NCBI GenBank assembly: GCA_963715285.1
Contig: CAVQRU010000017.1
Coordinates: 124,001-188,000 of the forward strand
Origin: Sva-07 sp963715285
GTDB lineage: Bacteria; Actinomycetota; Acidimicrobiia; Acidimicrobiales; Ilumatobacteraceae
Direction of reading: 5' to 3'
DNA length: 64,000 bases
Under the pieces are notes generated by a model. It was not told where the DNA came from. It saw only the letters and a list, made by a program, of their open reading frames with translations, and did no database searches. Positions 28,047 to 36,255 of this stretch are shown piece by piece (position 1 is the first letter of the stretch; each line of letters opens with the position of its first letter). The position numbers and the translations under genes are program-made.

Positions 28047-29170
28047 GGGACGAGTTCACGGTAGACGGCGAGCGTTCGGTCGGCGGCGACCTTCCACGTG
28101 AGTTCGGCCGCTCGGTGACGGCCCGTCGGCGCGAGTTCGTCGCGCCGGTCGGCAGCCTCGACGATGCCGCGGGCGATGCTCTCCACGTCGAACGGATCGA
28201 CGAGCACGGCCGCGCCGCCCGCCACCTCCTCGGTCGAGGTCCCGGCGCTCGTCACCACAGCGGTGCCCTGGGCCATCGCTTCGGCGACGGGCAACCCGAA
28301 ACCCTCTCGTTCGCTCGGGTACGCGAAGACCGTGGCGGCCGCGTACAAGGCGGCAAGATCGGCGGCGGGCACGAATCCGAGGAAGAGCGCGTCGCCGGCG
28401 TCCGACACACCGACGTCGCCCCATCCAGCGGCGCCGGCGATGACCAGCGGCAGATCGACGTCGGGGCGTTGCATGGCGGCGGCGAGCCGTCTCAGGTTCT
28501 TGCGCGGTTCGATCGTGCCGACGAACAGGACGAACTCGCTCGGCAGTCGGTACCGCACCCTGATCCGTTCGACGTCGGCGTCGGTGACGTCGACGAGGTC
28601 GACGCCGAGCGGCACGTGCCGCAGCGTGGCGGGGTCGAGACCGGCGGCCTCGCACTCGCGCATCGTGGCGAGGCTGGAGCACAGGACGCGATCGGCCCGG
28701 CGCGCGATGGCGTCGAGCGAGCGGCGCATGACGCGGGCCCCCTGGCGGGTGAACTGCGAGGGTTCGTGGACGAACGCGAGGTCGTGCACCGTCACCACGA
28801 GCGGCGCGGCGGTCGCACACGGAATGAGCCCGGTGGCGTGGGCGACGTCGATCTCACCGACGACCGACTCGACCTTCGGCCAGTTGAGGCGGATCCAGCT
28901 CTCGTACAGCAGCGGCCGGGCGAGAGGCAGCATCGCGACGGCACCAACGGGGCGGAACTCGGGGATCGGAACGCTCGGGTGGCGGCCCGCGACCTGGTGG
29001 ATCTCGACGTCGGCGGGACGGCGTGCGAGTTCACGGGCCACGCGGAGCGCGGCGATCGCCGTGCCCCCGGGCGACGGGTGCCAACACTGTTCGACCGTGT
29101 AGGCGACCCGAACGGGCCGTCCGGCGGGCGCCACCGACGTGGGTTCGGCTGCGCTGGACTGGTCGGACAC
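28043..29170 (-). CDS. GT4 family glycosyltransferase
   Basis: 375 aa GT-B enzyme, first gene of the three-transferase unit. Seen: RVAYTVEQCWHPSPGGTAIAAL (acceptor-side glycine loop), VTVHDLAFVHEP, LFVGTIEPRKNLRRLA (Arg-Lys contacts) and SEREGFGLPVAEAMAQGTAVV (E-x7-E). It resembles mannosyl/rhamnosyltransferases of the same type as the one at 20.6 kb. GTG at 29168-29170 is preferred since GGAG lies just upstream and it avoids overlap with the divergent fucose synthase; an ATG farther upstream in frame is possible. Confidence 0.87.
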   Translation of the reverse strand: MSDQSSAAEPTSVAPAGRPVRVAYTVEQCWHPSPGGTAIAALRVARELARRPADVEIHQVAGRHPSVPIPEFRPVGAVAMLPLARPLLYESWIRLNWPKVESVVGEIDVAHATGLIPCATAAPLVVTVHDLAFVHEPSQFTRQGARVMRRSLDAIARRADRVLCSSLATMRECEAAGLDPATLRHVPLGVDLVDVTDADVERIRVRYRLPSEFVLFVGTIEPRKNLRRLAAAMQRPDVDLPLVIAGAAGWGDVGVSDAGDALFLGFVPAADLAALYAAATVFAYPSEREGFGLPVAEAMAQGTAVVTSAGTSTEEVAGGAAVLVDPFDVESIARGIVEAADRRDELAPTGRHRAAELTWKVAADRTLAVYRELVP

Positions 29171-29245
29171 CGCTCCATGATGCCGTGTCGACGCGGTCCC
29201 CGGACGCCATCGACCGAGGACGCACTCCATCATGGCTCGGGCCCC

Positions 29246-29251
29246 TAGCCT
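29246..29251 (+). promoter_or_regulatory. -10 box TAGCCT for GDP-fucose synthase gene
   Basis: TAGCCT, then 7 nt, then ATG at 29259; it favours this start over an in-frame upstream codon at 29232. Confidence 0.5.
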
Positions 29252-29258
29252 GACCACG

Positions 29259-30245
29259 ATGTCGTCGCCAACCACCCGCCACGATCCCGCCGACACCTGG
29301 GGCGGACGCCGTGTCACCGTCACCGGCGGTGCCGGCTTCCTCGGTCGCCGCGTCGTCGCTCGACTGCACGACGCGGGCGCCACGGTGTCGGCTCCGCGCA
29401 GCAGCGAGTACGACCTCACCGTTCCCGGATCGGCGGAGGCGATGCTCGACGCGTTGCAGCCATCGCTCGTGATCCACCTCGCAGCCGATGTCGGTGGCAT
29501 CGGCTACAACCTCGATCATCCCGCGCGGCTCTATCTCGCCAACCTGCTGATGGGAACCCATGTGATCGAGGCCGCCCGCGCTGCCGGCATCGACAAGACG
29601 GTGCTCGTGGGAACGGTGTGTTCGTACCCGAAGTTCACACCGGTTCCGTTCGCCGAGGACGACCTCTGGAACGGTTACCCGGAGGAAACGAACGCCCCGT
29701 ACGGCATCGCCAAGAAGGCCCACCTGATCCATGCGCAGGTCAACGAGCAGCAGTACGGGCAACGCTTCGCCTACCTGATCCCCACGAACCTCTACGGGCC
29801 GGGCGACAAGTTCCACCCGTCGGTGTCGCATGTCATTCCCGCGTTGATCAAGAAGTGCGTCGAGGCCAAGGAGGCCGGCGCCGACCACGTCGAGGTGTGG
29901 GGGACCGGTGCCGCGAGCCGGGAGTACCTCTATGTCGACGATGCCGCCGATGCGATCGTCCGCGCCGCCGAGATGCACGTCGGAGCGGATCCGATCAACC
30001 TCGGCGCGGATCGAGAGGTGACGATCCGCGAGACGGTCGAGACGATCGCCGGACTCGTCGGCTTCGAGGGCGAGTTGCGGTGGGACGCGTCGAAGCCCGA
30101 TGGTCAGCCGCGCCGTGCGGTCGACGGCAGCCGCGCACGCGAACTGCTCGGCTGGGTACCCGCCATGGACTTCGAGACCGGTCTGCGCGCCACGATCGAG
30201 TGGTACCTCACCAACCGCGCCGAGGCCGAGCGCGCCCCCCACTGA
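29259..30245 (+). CDS. fcl: GDP-L-fucose synthase
   Basis: Bifunctional NADPH-dependent 3,5-epimerase/4-reductase (328 aa) that turns GDP-4-keto-6-deoxymannose into GDP-L-fucose. Seen: TVTGGAGFLGRRVV (Rossmann), LAADVGGIGYNLDHPA (typical of Fcl), catalytic GTVCSYPKF (Cys/Ser) with PYGIAKKAHL (YxxxK), NLYGPGDKFHPSVSHVIPALI and REYLYVDDAADAI. The combination is diagnostic. It uses the product of gmd, nearly 9 kb away on the other strand. Convergent with the DNA glycosylase gene (12-bp gap). Confidence 0.94.
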   Translation: MSSPTTRHDPADTWGGRRVTVTGGAGFLGRRVVARLHDAGATVSAPRSSEYDLTVPGSAEAMLDALQPSLVIHLAADVGGIGYNLDHPARLYLANLLMGTHVIEAARAAGIDKTVLVGTVCSYPKFTPVPFAEDDLWNGYPEETNAPYGIAKKAHLIHAQVNEQQYGQRFAYLIPTNLYGPGDKFHPSVSHVIPALIKKCVEAKEAGADHVEVWGTGAASREYLYVDDAADAIVRAAEMHVGADPINLGADREVTIRETVETIAGLVGFEGELRWDASKPDGQPRRAVDGSRARELLGWVPAMDFETGLRATIEWYLTNRAEAERAPH

Positions 30246-30257
30246 CGCCGTCCGAAC

Positions 30258-30833
30258 TCACCTCGCCGAGACGATGCCGGCTGCGATCGCGGGACGGCGG
30301 TAGGCCGTGGCCAGCGTGTCGACCGTCTCGTGGGCGTTCAGGCCACTCGGGTTGGGAACGACGAAGAGCCGAGCGTTCTCGAATCCCTCGGGCTGCTCCC
30401 CCATCGTCGCCTTCGGAACGCCGAATGCGGTCCGGTACGCCGTGATGCCGGCGATCGCCACCACCTCGGGCCGGTGGTCGAGCACGAACGACCGCAGCTC
30501 GGCGCCGCCGGCGCGCAGTTCAGCGGCGGTGAGCTCGGATGCCTTCGCCGTCGCTCGGTGCACCACGTTGGTGATCCCGATGCCCCGTTCGATCAAGTGG
30601 CGGCGATCGTCATCGGTCATGCCGGCGCCACGATCGATCGGCCGCTCGATGATCCCGGCGGCGAGCAGTGCCGGGTAGAAGCGATTCCCCGGGTGGGCGA
30701 AGTGCGTCCGCGTCGCGGCCGTCCACAGACCCGGGTTGATCCCGACGAACAACAACCGCAGCCCCGGGCCCACCAGATCCGGCACCGTCGCACCGACGTA
30801 GGCCTGCAGTTCGTCACGCGTGAACCCCACCAC
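30258..30833 (-). CDS. mug: Mismatch-specific uracil/thymine DNA glycosylase (MUG/TDG family)
   Basis: Base-excision repair enzyme of the Mug family (191 aa as called). Seen: LLFVGINPGLWTAA (the GINPG catalytic motif), HPGNRFYPALLAAG, GITNVVHRATAKASEL and VVPNPSGLNAHE (intercalation loop). The GTG at 30833 (or 30830) is chosen because the family starts near FTRDELQAYVG and the upstream frame crosses a strong hairpin and the end of rmlD. A CATATT sequence in the hairpin could be its -10 box, giving a leaderless mRNA. It is a repair gene stranded within a sugar cluster. Confidence 0.88.
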   Translation of the reverse strand: MVGFTRDELQAYVGATVPDLVGPGLRLLFVGINPGLWTAATRTHFAHPGNRFYPALLAAGIIERPIDRGAGMTDDDRRHLIERGIGITNVVHRATAKASELTAAELRAGGAELRSFVLDHRPEVVAIAGITAYRTAFGVPKATMGEQPEGFENARLFVVPNPSGLNAHETVDTLATAYRRPAIAAGIVSAR

Positions 30834-30834
30834 C

Positions 30835-30887
30835 CCGAAATATGCCGGGAATCGGTCGCTCCGCGTCCCGATTCCGGCATTTTTCGG
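30835..30887. terminator. Long imperfect hairpin between rmlD and mug
   Basis: Left arm CCGAAATATGCCGGGAATCGG (30835-30855, 21 nt, shown as two parts CCGAAATATGCC and GGGAATCGG) pairs with CCGATTCCGGCATTTTTCGG (30868-30887) around a 12-nt loop, with one bulge and one mismatch. It lies 33 nt after the rmlD stop, so it may terminate rmlD; on that strand no U-tract follows. It also contains the possible -10 of mug, so an operator role is equally possible. Confidence 0.6.
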
Positions 30888-30919
30888 TCGTGGGAGGTGG
30901 GGGACGGAGTTCCTCGCGG

Positions 30920-31765
30920 TCAGGTGAGCTTCGCGACGAGTTCGGCGAGGGGGGCGCGGAAGTCGCGGAGCATCGGGAGGCCGGCAGAGCGCCACACGGC
31001 GTTCTCGAGCACGCTGTTGGCGGGTCGTGGTGCCGGGCGGGGCGGATCGAGGTCGGCGGTCGCGATCGGGCGGACGCGATCAGGGTCGTGGCCGGCCGCG
31101 GCGAGGATCTCCCGCACGAACCCGAACCAGCTGACCACGCCCTGGTTGGTCACGTGGTGGATGCCCGTTCGGCGTTCGAGGGCGAGTCGGCGCAGCGCCG
31201 GCGCGAGGTCGGCGGTGAACGTGGGATGAGCGCGCTGGTCGTCGACGAACGCCAACACCTGGTCGGGGTCCGATGCCAGTCGCAGGACCAGCTTGACCAT
31301 GTTGTTGCCGTGTTCGCCGCACACCCACGACGTGCGCGCCACCGCCGCTGCCGGGCCGGCGGCGTGCTCCCCGGCGAGTTTGGAGCGGCCGTACACCGAC
31401 TGGGGGTTCGTCGGGTCGTCCTCACGGTACGGACGATCGAGGGTGCCGTCGAACACGTAGTCGGTGCTGACGTGGACCAGGTGCGCTCCCACCATCTCGC
31501 AGGCCGCCGAGAGATGGCCGACCGCGTCGGCGTTCACGGCGAACGCCTGCGCCTCGTTCGTCTCACAGGCATCGACCGCCGTGTACGCCGCGGCGTTGAT
31601 CACCGCGTCGGGCCGAACGGCGTCGAGGAGCTGGCCGACCGCAACCGCGTCGGTGACGTCGAGCGCCGACCGATCGACCGCGACGACGTCGTCGCCGAGC
31701 AACCGTGCGTGCTCGACGACGTCGACGCCGAGCTGACCTGCGGCGCCGGTGACGAGCAGCTTCAC
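30920..31765 (-). CDS. rmlD: dTDP-4-dehydrorhamnose reductase
   Basis: Last step of dTDP-L-rhamnose synthesis: NAD(P)H reduction of dTDP-4-keto-L-rhamnose. 281 aa SDR. Seen: LVTGAAGQLGVDVV, ALDVTDAVAV, INAAAYTAVDACE (RmlD hallmark), HVSTDYVFDGT and VYGRSKLAGE (YxxxK). The full catalytic set is present. It is separated by 10 bp from rmlB upstream and is the last gene of an operon rmlA-C-B-D. Confidence 0.96.
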   Translation of the reverse strand: MKLLVTGAAGQLGVDVVEHARLLGDDVVAVDRSALDVTDAVAVGQLLDAVRPDAVINAAAYTAVDACETNEAQAFAVNADAVGHLSAACEMVGAHLVHVSTDYVFDGTLDRPYREDDPTNPQSVYGRSKLAGEHAAGPAAAVARTSWVCGEHGNNMVKLVLRLASDPDQVLAFVDDQRAHPTFTADLAPALRRLALERRTGIHHVTNQGVVSWFGFVREILAAAGHDPDRVRPIATADLDPPRPAPRPANSVLENAVWRSAGLPMLRDFRAPLAELVAKLT

Positions 31766-31775
31766 CGCAGCGCTC

Positions 31776-32741
31776 TCAGAGCCCGGCCTTCGCCTTCAGG
31801 GGTTCCCACCACTCCCGGTTCGTCCGGTACCACTCGACGGTGGCGGCGAGCGAGTCGTCGAACGAACGCGAGAGCGACCACCCGAGCGCGCTCACCTTCT
31901 CGATGTTGACCGAGTACCGGCGGTCGTGGCCGAGGCGATCCTCGACCGGCCGGATGAACGACTCGTCACGGCCGGTCAACTCCAACAGGCGGTGCGTCAG
32001 GTCGACGTTCGTGACCTCGTTGCCGGCCCCGATGTTGTAGATCTCGCCGGCAACGCCGCGCTCGAGGACGAGGTGGGCCGCGATGTTGTGGTCCTCGACG
32101 TGGATCCAGTCGCGCACGTTCAGTCCGTCGCCGTACAGCGGCACCTGCTTGCCGTCGAGCAGGTTGGTGGTGAACAGCGGAATGACCTTCTCGGGGAACT
32201 GGTAGGGGCCGTAGTTGTTGGAGCAACGCGTCACGACCACCGGAAGGCCGTAGGTCGAGAAGTACGAGAGTGCGATCAGGTCGGAGCCCGCCTTGGCGGC
32301 GGAATACGGCGAGCGCGGGGCCAGGACGTCGGTCTCCACCGAGGAGCCCTCCTCGACCGAGCCGTACACCTCGTCGGTCGAGATGTGCAGGAACCTGCCG
32401 ATGCCGACCGTGTTGGCGACGTCGCACAACACGTTGGTACCCATGCAGTTCGTCCTGACGAACTTGGAGCCGTCGGCGATCGAGCGGTCGACGTGGCTCT
32501 CGGCCGCGAAGTGCACGACGGCGTCGTGGCCGTCCATCGCTCGCGCGACGTCGTCGGCATCACAGATGTCGGCGTGAACGAACTCCGCGCGGGGGTCGTC
32601 GAGTACGTCCCGGATGCTCTCGAGGTTGCCGGCGTACGTGAGGGCGTCGTAGATCGTGACCGAGTGGTCGGTCGTCGCCAGCACGTGACGCACGTAGTTC
32701 GATCCGATGAAGCCGGCGGCGCCGGTGACGAACAGTTTCAT
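31776..32741 (-). CDS. rmlB: dTDP-glucose 4,6-dehydratase
   Basis: NAD-dependent SDR (321 aa) forming dTDP-4-keto-6-deoxyglucose, step two to dTDP-rhamnose. Seen: VTGAAGFIGSNYVRHVL, HFAAESHVDRSI, catalytic STDEVYGSV (Thr-Asp-Glu triad), SPYSAAKAGSDL (YxxxK), NNYGPYQFPEKVIPLF and RDWIHVEDH. All active-site elements are intact. Its start overlaps the end of rmlC by 4 bp. Confidence 0.97.
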   Translation of the reverse strand: MKLFVTGAAGFIGSNYVRHVLATTDHSVTIYDALTYAGNLESIRDVLDDPRAEFVHADICDADDVARAMDGHDAVVHFAAESHVDRSIADGSKFVRTNCMGTNVLCDVANTVGIGRFLHISTDEVYGSVEEGSSVETDVLAPRSPYSAAKAGSDLIALSYFSTYGLPVVVTRCSNNYGPYQFPEKVIPLFTTNLLDGKQVPLYGDGLNVRDWIHVEDHNIAAHLVLERGVAGEIYNIGAGNEVTNVDLTHRLLELTGRDESFIRPVEDRLGHDRRYSVNIEKVSALGWSLSRSFDDSLAATVEWYRTNREWWEPLKAKAGL

Positions 32742-33304
32742 GACTGCACTCCCTGACTGGGCTCTGTGAACGCGGGGGCCGAACGGTCCTTCGCCGAGAT
32801 CTGGGCTGGATCATCGGGGTCGATCGGCAGCGGCCACCGATCCAGGACGAGCGGGTCGAGTGGAGTGAACCCCGAGCCCGGCATCCCCGGCTCCCACTCG
32901 CGGTCGAAGCAGTAGGCGTACTCCGTCTCCGGATCGAGCGCCTGGAAACCGTTGGCCACGCCGCTCGGCACGAGGACCTGAACGCCGGGCTCGAGTTCGA
33001 CCTCGTCGACCATCCCGAAGGTCGGCGAGCCGGGGCGAACGTCGACGTACACGCCGTGGGCGCGCCCGTGGGCGACCGCAACGAGCTTCGTCATCTGCTC
33101 GGCGTGCATGCCGCGGACGCCGCCGAGGTGCGTCAGTGTGACATTGATCTGCTCGATCCGCTCGAACGTCGGCGCGGCGTCGGCCAACGCCGACCGGCGG
33201 AACAGTTCGCGGACGGTGCCCCGTTCGTCGGTCACCTGCTTCATCGTGGCGATGACCAGGCCGTCGATCGTGCCGCGCCGCGTCGTGAAGTCGATGATCA
33301 TCAC
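32738..33304 (-). CDS. rmlC: dTDP-4-dehydrorhamnose 3,5-epimerase-like protein (RmlC family)
   Basis: Cupin epimerase of dTDP-rhamnose synthesis (188 aa). Seen: GTVRELFRRS, GGVRGMHAEQMTKLVAVA with the catalytic His and a following Lys, YVDVRPGSPTFG and the core LVPSGVANGFQAL. The last differs from the usual GHGF, with Asn for His, and the Tyr-rich strand reads YAYCFDREWEPG. Because of this it may act as a modified or single-site epimerase, but operon position between rmlA and rmlB supports the rhamnose role. GTG 33304 or ATG 33301 are both possible starts at the rmlA stop. Confidence 0.85.
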   Translation of the reverse strand: MMIIDFTTRRGTIDGLVIATMKQVTDERGTVRELFRRSALADAAPTFERIEQINVTLTHLGGVRGMHAEQMTKLVAVAHGRAHGVYVDVRPGSPTFGMVDEVELEPGVQVLVPSGVANGFQALDPETEYAYCFDREWEPGMPGSGFTPLDPLVLDRWPLPIDPDDPAQISAKDRSAPAFTEPSQGVQS

Positions 33305-34380
33305 TCGACGTCGATCTGACAGTGGTCACCGACCATCAGGCGGATCGCACGGGGCTTGCGCTTGGTACGCGACACGATGGCGTCGCTGCCGATCAGACTG
33401 TCCTCGAGCCGCGGGATGTCGATCACCTGGCTGCGCTCCATCACGACGGAGTGCTCGATCTCGGAATGACGGACCTCACAGTCGGCACCGATCGCGCTGA
33501 AGGGGCCGATGAAACTGTCGATGATCCTGGTGCCGGGACCGATCGCCACCGGTCCGCGAATGGTCGAGTTGACGATCTCGGCACCTGCCTCGACGACGAC
33601 CCGGCCGTCGATGAACGAGGCGTCGTCGACCGAGCCGTCGATCCTCGTGGCGATCGTCTCGAGGATGAGGCGGTTCGCCTCGAGCAACGGGGTGAGCTTG
33701 CCGGTGTCGATCCACCATCCGGTGAGGATCTCCGTGCGCACACGACGCCCGTGGTCGATCAGCCACTGGATGGCGTCGGTGATCTCCAACTCGCCACGCT
33801 CGGACGGTTCGATCGAGGCGACCGCCTCGTGGATCTCGCGATCGAAGAGGTAGACGCCGACGAGGGCGAGGTTCGACGGTGGGTCGACGGGCTTCTCGAC
33901 GAGGTGGACGACGTGACCGTCGGCGTCGAGTGACGCGATCCCGAAACGGTGCGGGTCGTCGACCTCCTTGAGCAGGATCTGCGCCGACGGCGGTTGGTCG
34001 CCGTCGCGGGCTGCGGTGAACGCCGCCACGAACGCCTCGAGATCCTGTTCGAGCAGGTTGTCGCCGAGGTACATCACGAAGTCGTCGTCGCCGAGGAACT
34101 CCCGTGCGATCAGGACACAGTGCGCCAGACCGAGCGGTTCGTCCTGGGGGATGAACGTGACCTGCGCTCCGAACTGCGATCCGTCGCCGAGGTCGGCCAT
34201 CACCTCGTCGCGAGTGTCGCCGACGATGACCCCGAGTTCGGTGATCCCGGCCGCCACCATCGAGCGGATCCCGTAGTGCAGGATCGGCGTGTTGGCCACG
34301 GGGACGAGCTGCTTGGCCCGGGTGTGGGTGATCGGCCGCAGCCGTGTGCCGGCACCGCCGGCGAGAATGAGCGCCTTCAT
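33301..34380 (-). CDS. rmlA: Glucose-1-phosphate thymidylyltransferase (long form)
   Basis: First step of dTDP-rhamnose synthesis: dTTP plus glucose-1-P to dTDP-glucose. 359 aa. Seen: LILAGGAGTRLRPITHTRAKQLVPV (activation loop), FIPQDEPLGLAHCV, VMYLGDNLLE (metal-binding Asp), LVEKPVDPPSNLALVGVYLF and WWIDTGKL. The extra C-terminal left-handed beta-helix (FIDGRVVVEAGAEIVNSTI) is like the long StrD/RmlA type rather than the 290-aa enzyme. First gene of the rmlACBD operon; TACACT lies 10 nt before the ATG. Confidence 0.94.
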   Translation of the reverse strand: MKALILAGGAGTRLRPITHTRAKQLVPVANTPILHYGIRSMVAAGITELGVIVGDTRDEVMADLGDGSQFGAQVTFIPQDEPLGLAHCVLIAREFLGDDDFVMYLGDNLLEQDLEAFVAAFTAARDGDQPPSAQILLKEVDDPHRFGIASLDADGHVVHLVEKPVDPPSNLALVGVYLFDREIHEAVASIEPSERGELEITDAIQWLIDHGRRVRTEILTGWWIDTGKLTPLLEANRLILETIATRIDGSVDDASFIDGRVVVEAGAEIVNSTIRGPVAIGPGTRIIDSFIGPFSAIGADCEVRHSEIEHSVVMERSQVIDIPRLEDSLIGSDAIVSRTKRKPRAIRLMVGDHCQIDVE

Positions 34381-34419
34381 GACGCGCCGCAGTGTAGGGC
34401 GGGCAGTGGCGCCGTGCTG

Positions 34420-35418
34420 TCAGGGGCCGACCGGCGGGGGCGGGCCGATCCCACGGAAGTAGTCGAGGATCGGCTCGGCGCCGTCGCCGAGCACGAGGAC
34501 CGCATTGCCGTTCTTCGTCACGCCGACCACAGGGAGCTGATACTTGTTGAGACCGGTCGAGAATGCCTTGCGGAGCGTGCCCGCCGCGCCGACCGGATCG
34601 AGGCCCGGATCCATCCGCACCGCCCCGCTCGCAGCCGAGATCAGCTCGGACGCCATGAAGGGGTCGGACTGCAACTTGTCGATCGTGGCATCCGCCGTGA
34701 GCTGCAGGAAGTCCTGCTGGCGCTCGATCCGACCGAGGTCGGAGGTCGGGTCGGTCCTCCAGGCGCCGTCGCGGAACTCCTCGTAGTACCGGCTGCGGGC
34801 GTATTGCAGGGCCTGCACGCCGTCGAGCTGGTTGCATCCCGGCTGCTGGTCGAGGCCGGTGTTCTTGTCGCGCGTCGCGTACTCGAAACAGATCGTCGTG
34901 CCCCCGACCGCGTCGACGAGGTCCTTGAATCCATTGAAGTCGATGTCGACGACGTGGTGGATCGGAATACCGAGTTCCTGGGTGATCGTGGCGGCGAGCA
35001 CGTCGGTGCCGTCGCTGTACGCCGAGTTGATCCGGCTCGCTTCGTCGCTCCCGGCGATGTTCACCCAGAGGTCGCGGGGCAGGCTGACGATCGACGCACC
35101 ATCGCCGTTCTCCTCCTGTCGAAGGATCATGATCGTGTCCGATCGACGACCCTGGACCTCGCTGGTGTCGCCGATGCCGCCGAAGTCGGGGTCGTTCGGG
35201 TCGGCGTTCTCACGGGTGTCGGAGCCGATCAGCAGGTAGTTCTGCGCCGGCCCTTCCTGCACGGTGAGCGCCAACTCGAGCCCCTCGATCCGTTCGACGT
35301 CGGACGTTCGAGCGTTGGCAGCCGAGATGACGCCGAACGCACCCAGTCCCGCGACGGCCGACGCGAGCAGCAGCGCGAGGGGCGCGGAACTCAGGCGACG
35401 CCGGGACGGACGGGGCAT
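34420..35418 (-). CDS. LytR-CpsA-Psr (LCP) family wall-polymer ligase
   Basis: Membrane-anchored phosphotransferase that attaches lipid-linked glycopolymers to peptidoglycan or arabinogalactan-type acceptors. 332 aa with an N-terminal signal anchor (ALLLASAVAGLGAFGVISA). Seen: YLLIGSDTR, RSDTIMILR (Asp-binding of Mg), SLPRDLWV and the Arg-rich LQYARSRYYEEF with RIERQQDFL, all LCP landmarks. It sits directly upstream of rmlA (39 bp), so it probably attaches the rhamnose/fucose polymer encoded in this region. TAGCGT 7 nt before the ATG gives it a leaderless promoter. Confidence 0.93.
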   Translation of the reverse strand: MPRPSRRRLSSAPLALLLASAVAGLGAFGVISAANARTSDVERIEGLELALTVQEGPAQNYLLIGSDTRENADPNDPDFGGIGDTSEVQGRRSDTIMILRQEENGDGASIVSLPRDLWVNIAGSDEASRINSAYSDGTDVLAATITQELGIPIHHVVDIDFNGFKDLVDAVGGTTICFEYATRDKNTGLDQQPGCNQLDGVQALQYARSRYYEEFRDGAWRTDPTSDLGRIERQQDFLQLTADATIDKLQSDPFMASELISAASGAVRMDPGLDPVGAAGTLRKAFSTGLNKYQLPVVGVTKNGNAVLVLGDGAEPILDYFRGIGPPPPVGP

Positions 35419-35425
35419 GGAGACA

Positions 35426-35431
35426 ACGCTA
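35426..35431 (-). promoter_or_regulatory. -10 box TAGCGT for the LCP gene
   Basis: Minus strand TAGCGT, 7 nt before ATG; likely leaderless. Confidence 0.5.
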
Positions 35432-35489
35432 CTGGTGCCACCGCGAGCGCTGGTGGCAGCACGGTCGCCAGCACGGACTCACACCGGAT

Positions 35490-36236
35490 TCACACGGAAT
35501 CGTCCTCGGGTCGGAGGTGGACGACGTCGCCGACGCCGTAGGACGCGATCGTCCCGTCGGACGCCTCGACCACGAGACGACCGTCGTCGTCGAGGCCGCT
35601 GGCCGTGCCGAACGCGACGGCGCCGCCCGGCAACTCGACGCGCACACGGCGACCGAGCGTCGACAGTTCGGCTCGATACGCCGCAGCGACGTCCATCGGC
35701 AGCTCGTCGATCGCCGACAGCACCAGGCGCAGCACGTCGGCCGGGGATGCGTCGACGTCCAGCGATGCAGCACCATCGGGGGCCCACCCCACGTTGAGAC
35801 CGAGGCCCACGACGACGGCGTCGACCACCGACGCCCGTTGCGCGAGGATCCCGGCCAGTTTGCGGCCGCCGACGAGCACGTCGTTCGGCCACTTGAGCGA
35901 CGCGTCGAGGTCGGGCCGCAGCATCCGGGTCGCCGCGAGTGCGGCGAGACCGACGCGATGGGTCGCCTCGGACGGCCGGGCCGGCACGGGGGCGAAGGCG
36001 ATCGACACGAGCAGGTTCGCGCCGCGAGGTGCCTCCCACCGGCGATCCAGGCGACCGCGTCCCGCGGTCTGATGGTCGGTGACCAGCACGGTTCGGTCAC
36101 CCGCGTCACCGGCTTCGACCAGTGCCAGCAGGTCGGCGTTCGTGCTGCCCGTCTCCGTGACGTGCCGCACGTCCCATCGTGTCGGCCACACGCCGCGACC
36201 GGGATCGTCGCCCCAGATGTCCCCGCGTGAGTCCAC
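35490..36236 (-). CDS. birA: Biotin--[acetyl-CoA-carboxylase] ligase
   Basis: Activates biotin to biotinyl-AMP and transfers it to the BCCP lysine, most obviously of the carboxylase encoded next door. 248 aa, class I length without the N-terminal DNA-binding helix-turn-helix of E. coli BirA, so not a repressor. Seen: TGSTNADLLAL, GRGRLDRRWEAPRGANLLVSI (biotinyl-AMP loop), LKWPNDVLV and KLAGILAQ. GTG at 36234-36236 is chosen as the start next to the divergent carboxylase start, leaving 19 bp between them. Confidence 0.93.
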   Translation of the reverse strand: MDSRGDIWGDDPGRGVWPTRWDVRHVTETGSTNADLLALVEAGDAGDRTVLVTDHQTAGRGRLDRRWEAPRGANLLVSIAFAPVPARPSEATHRVGLAALAATRMLRPDLDASLKWPNDVLVGGRKLAGILAQRASVVDAVVVGLGLNVGWAPDGAASLDVDASPADVLRLVLSAIDELPMDVAAAYRAELSTLGRRVRVELPGGAVAFGTASGLDDDGRLVVEASDGTIASYGVGDVVHLRPEDDSV

Positions 36237-36255
36237 GGCCCCTACATTGGCACTC
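36237..36255. promoter_or_regulatory. 19-bp birA/accA divergent promoter region
   Basis: The whole space between the two GTG codons. The plus strand holds TACATT (36243-36248) 7 nt before accA; the minus strand holds CAATGT (36244-36249) 7 nt before birA. The two -10-like boxes overlap in the near-symmetrical CCTACATTGG, as in bidirectional promoters. The plus-strand box is the better match. Confidence 0.45.

Noticed and set aside
30834..30995. Longer N-terminus for the Mug glycosylase
   Set aside because: The frame is open, but it would cross the 53-bp hairpin and overlap rmlD, and its residues do not resemble the family.
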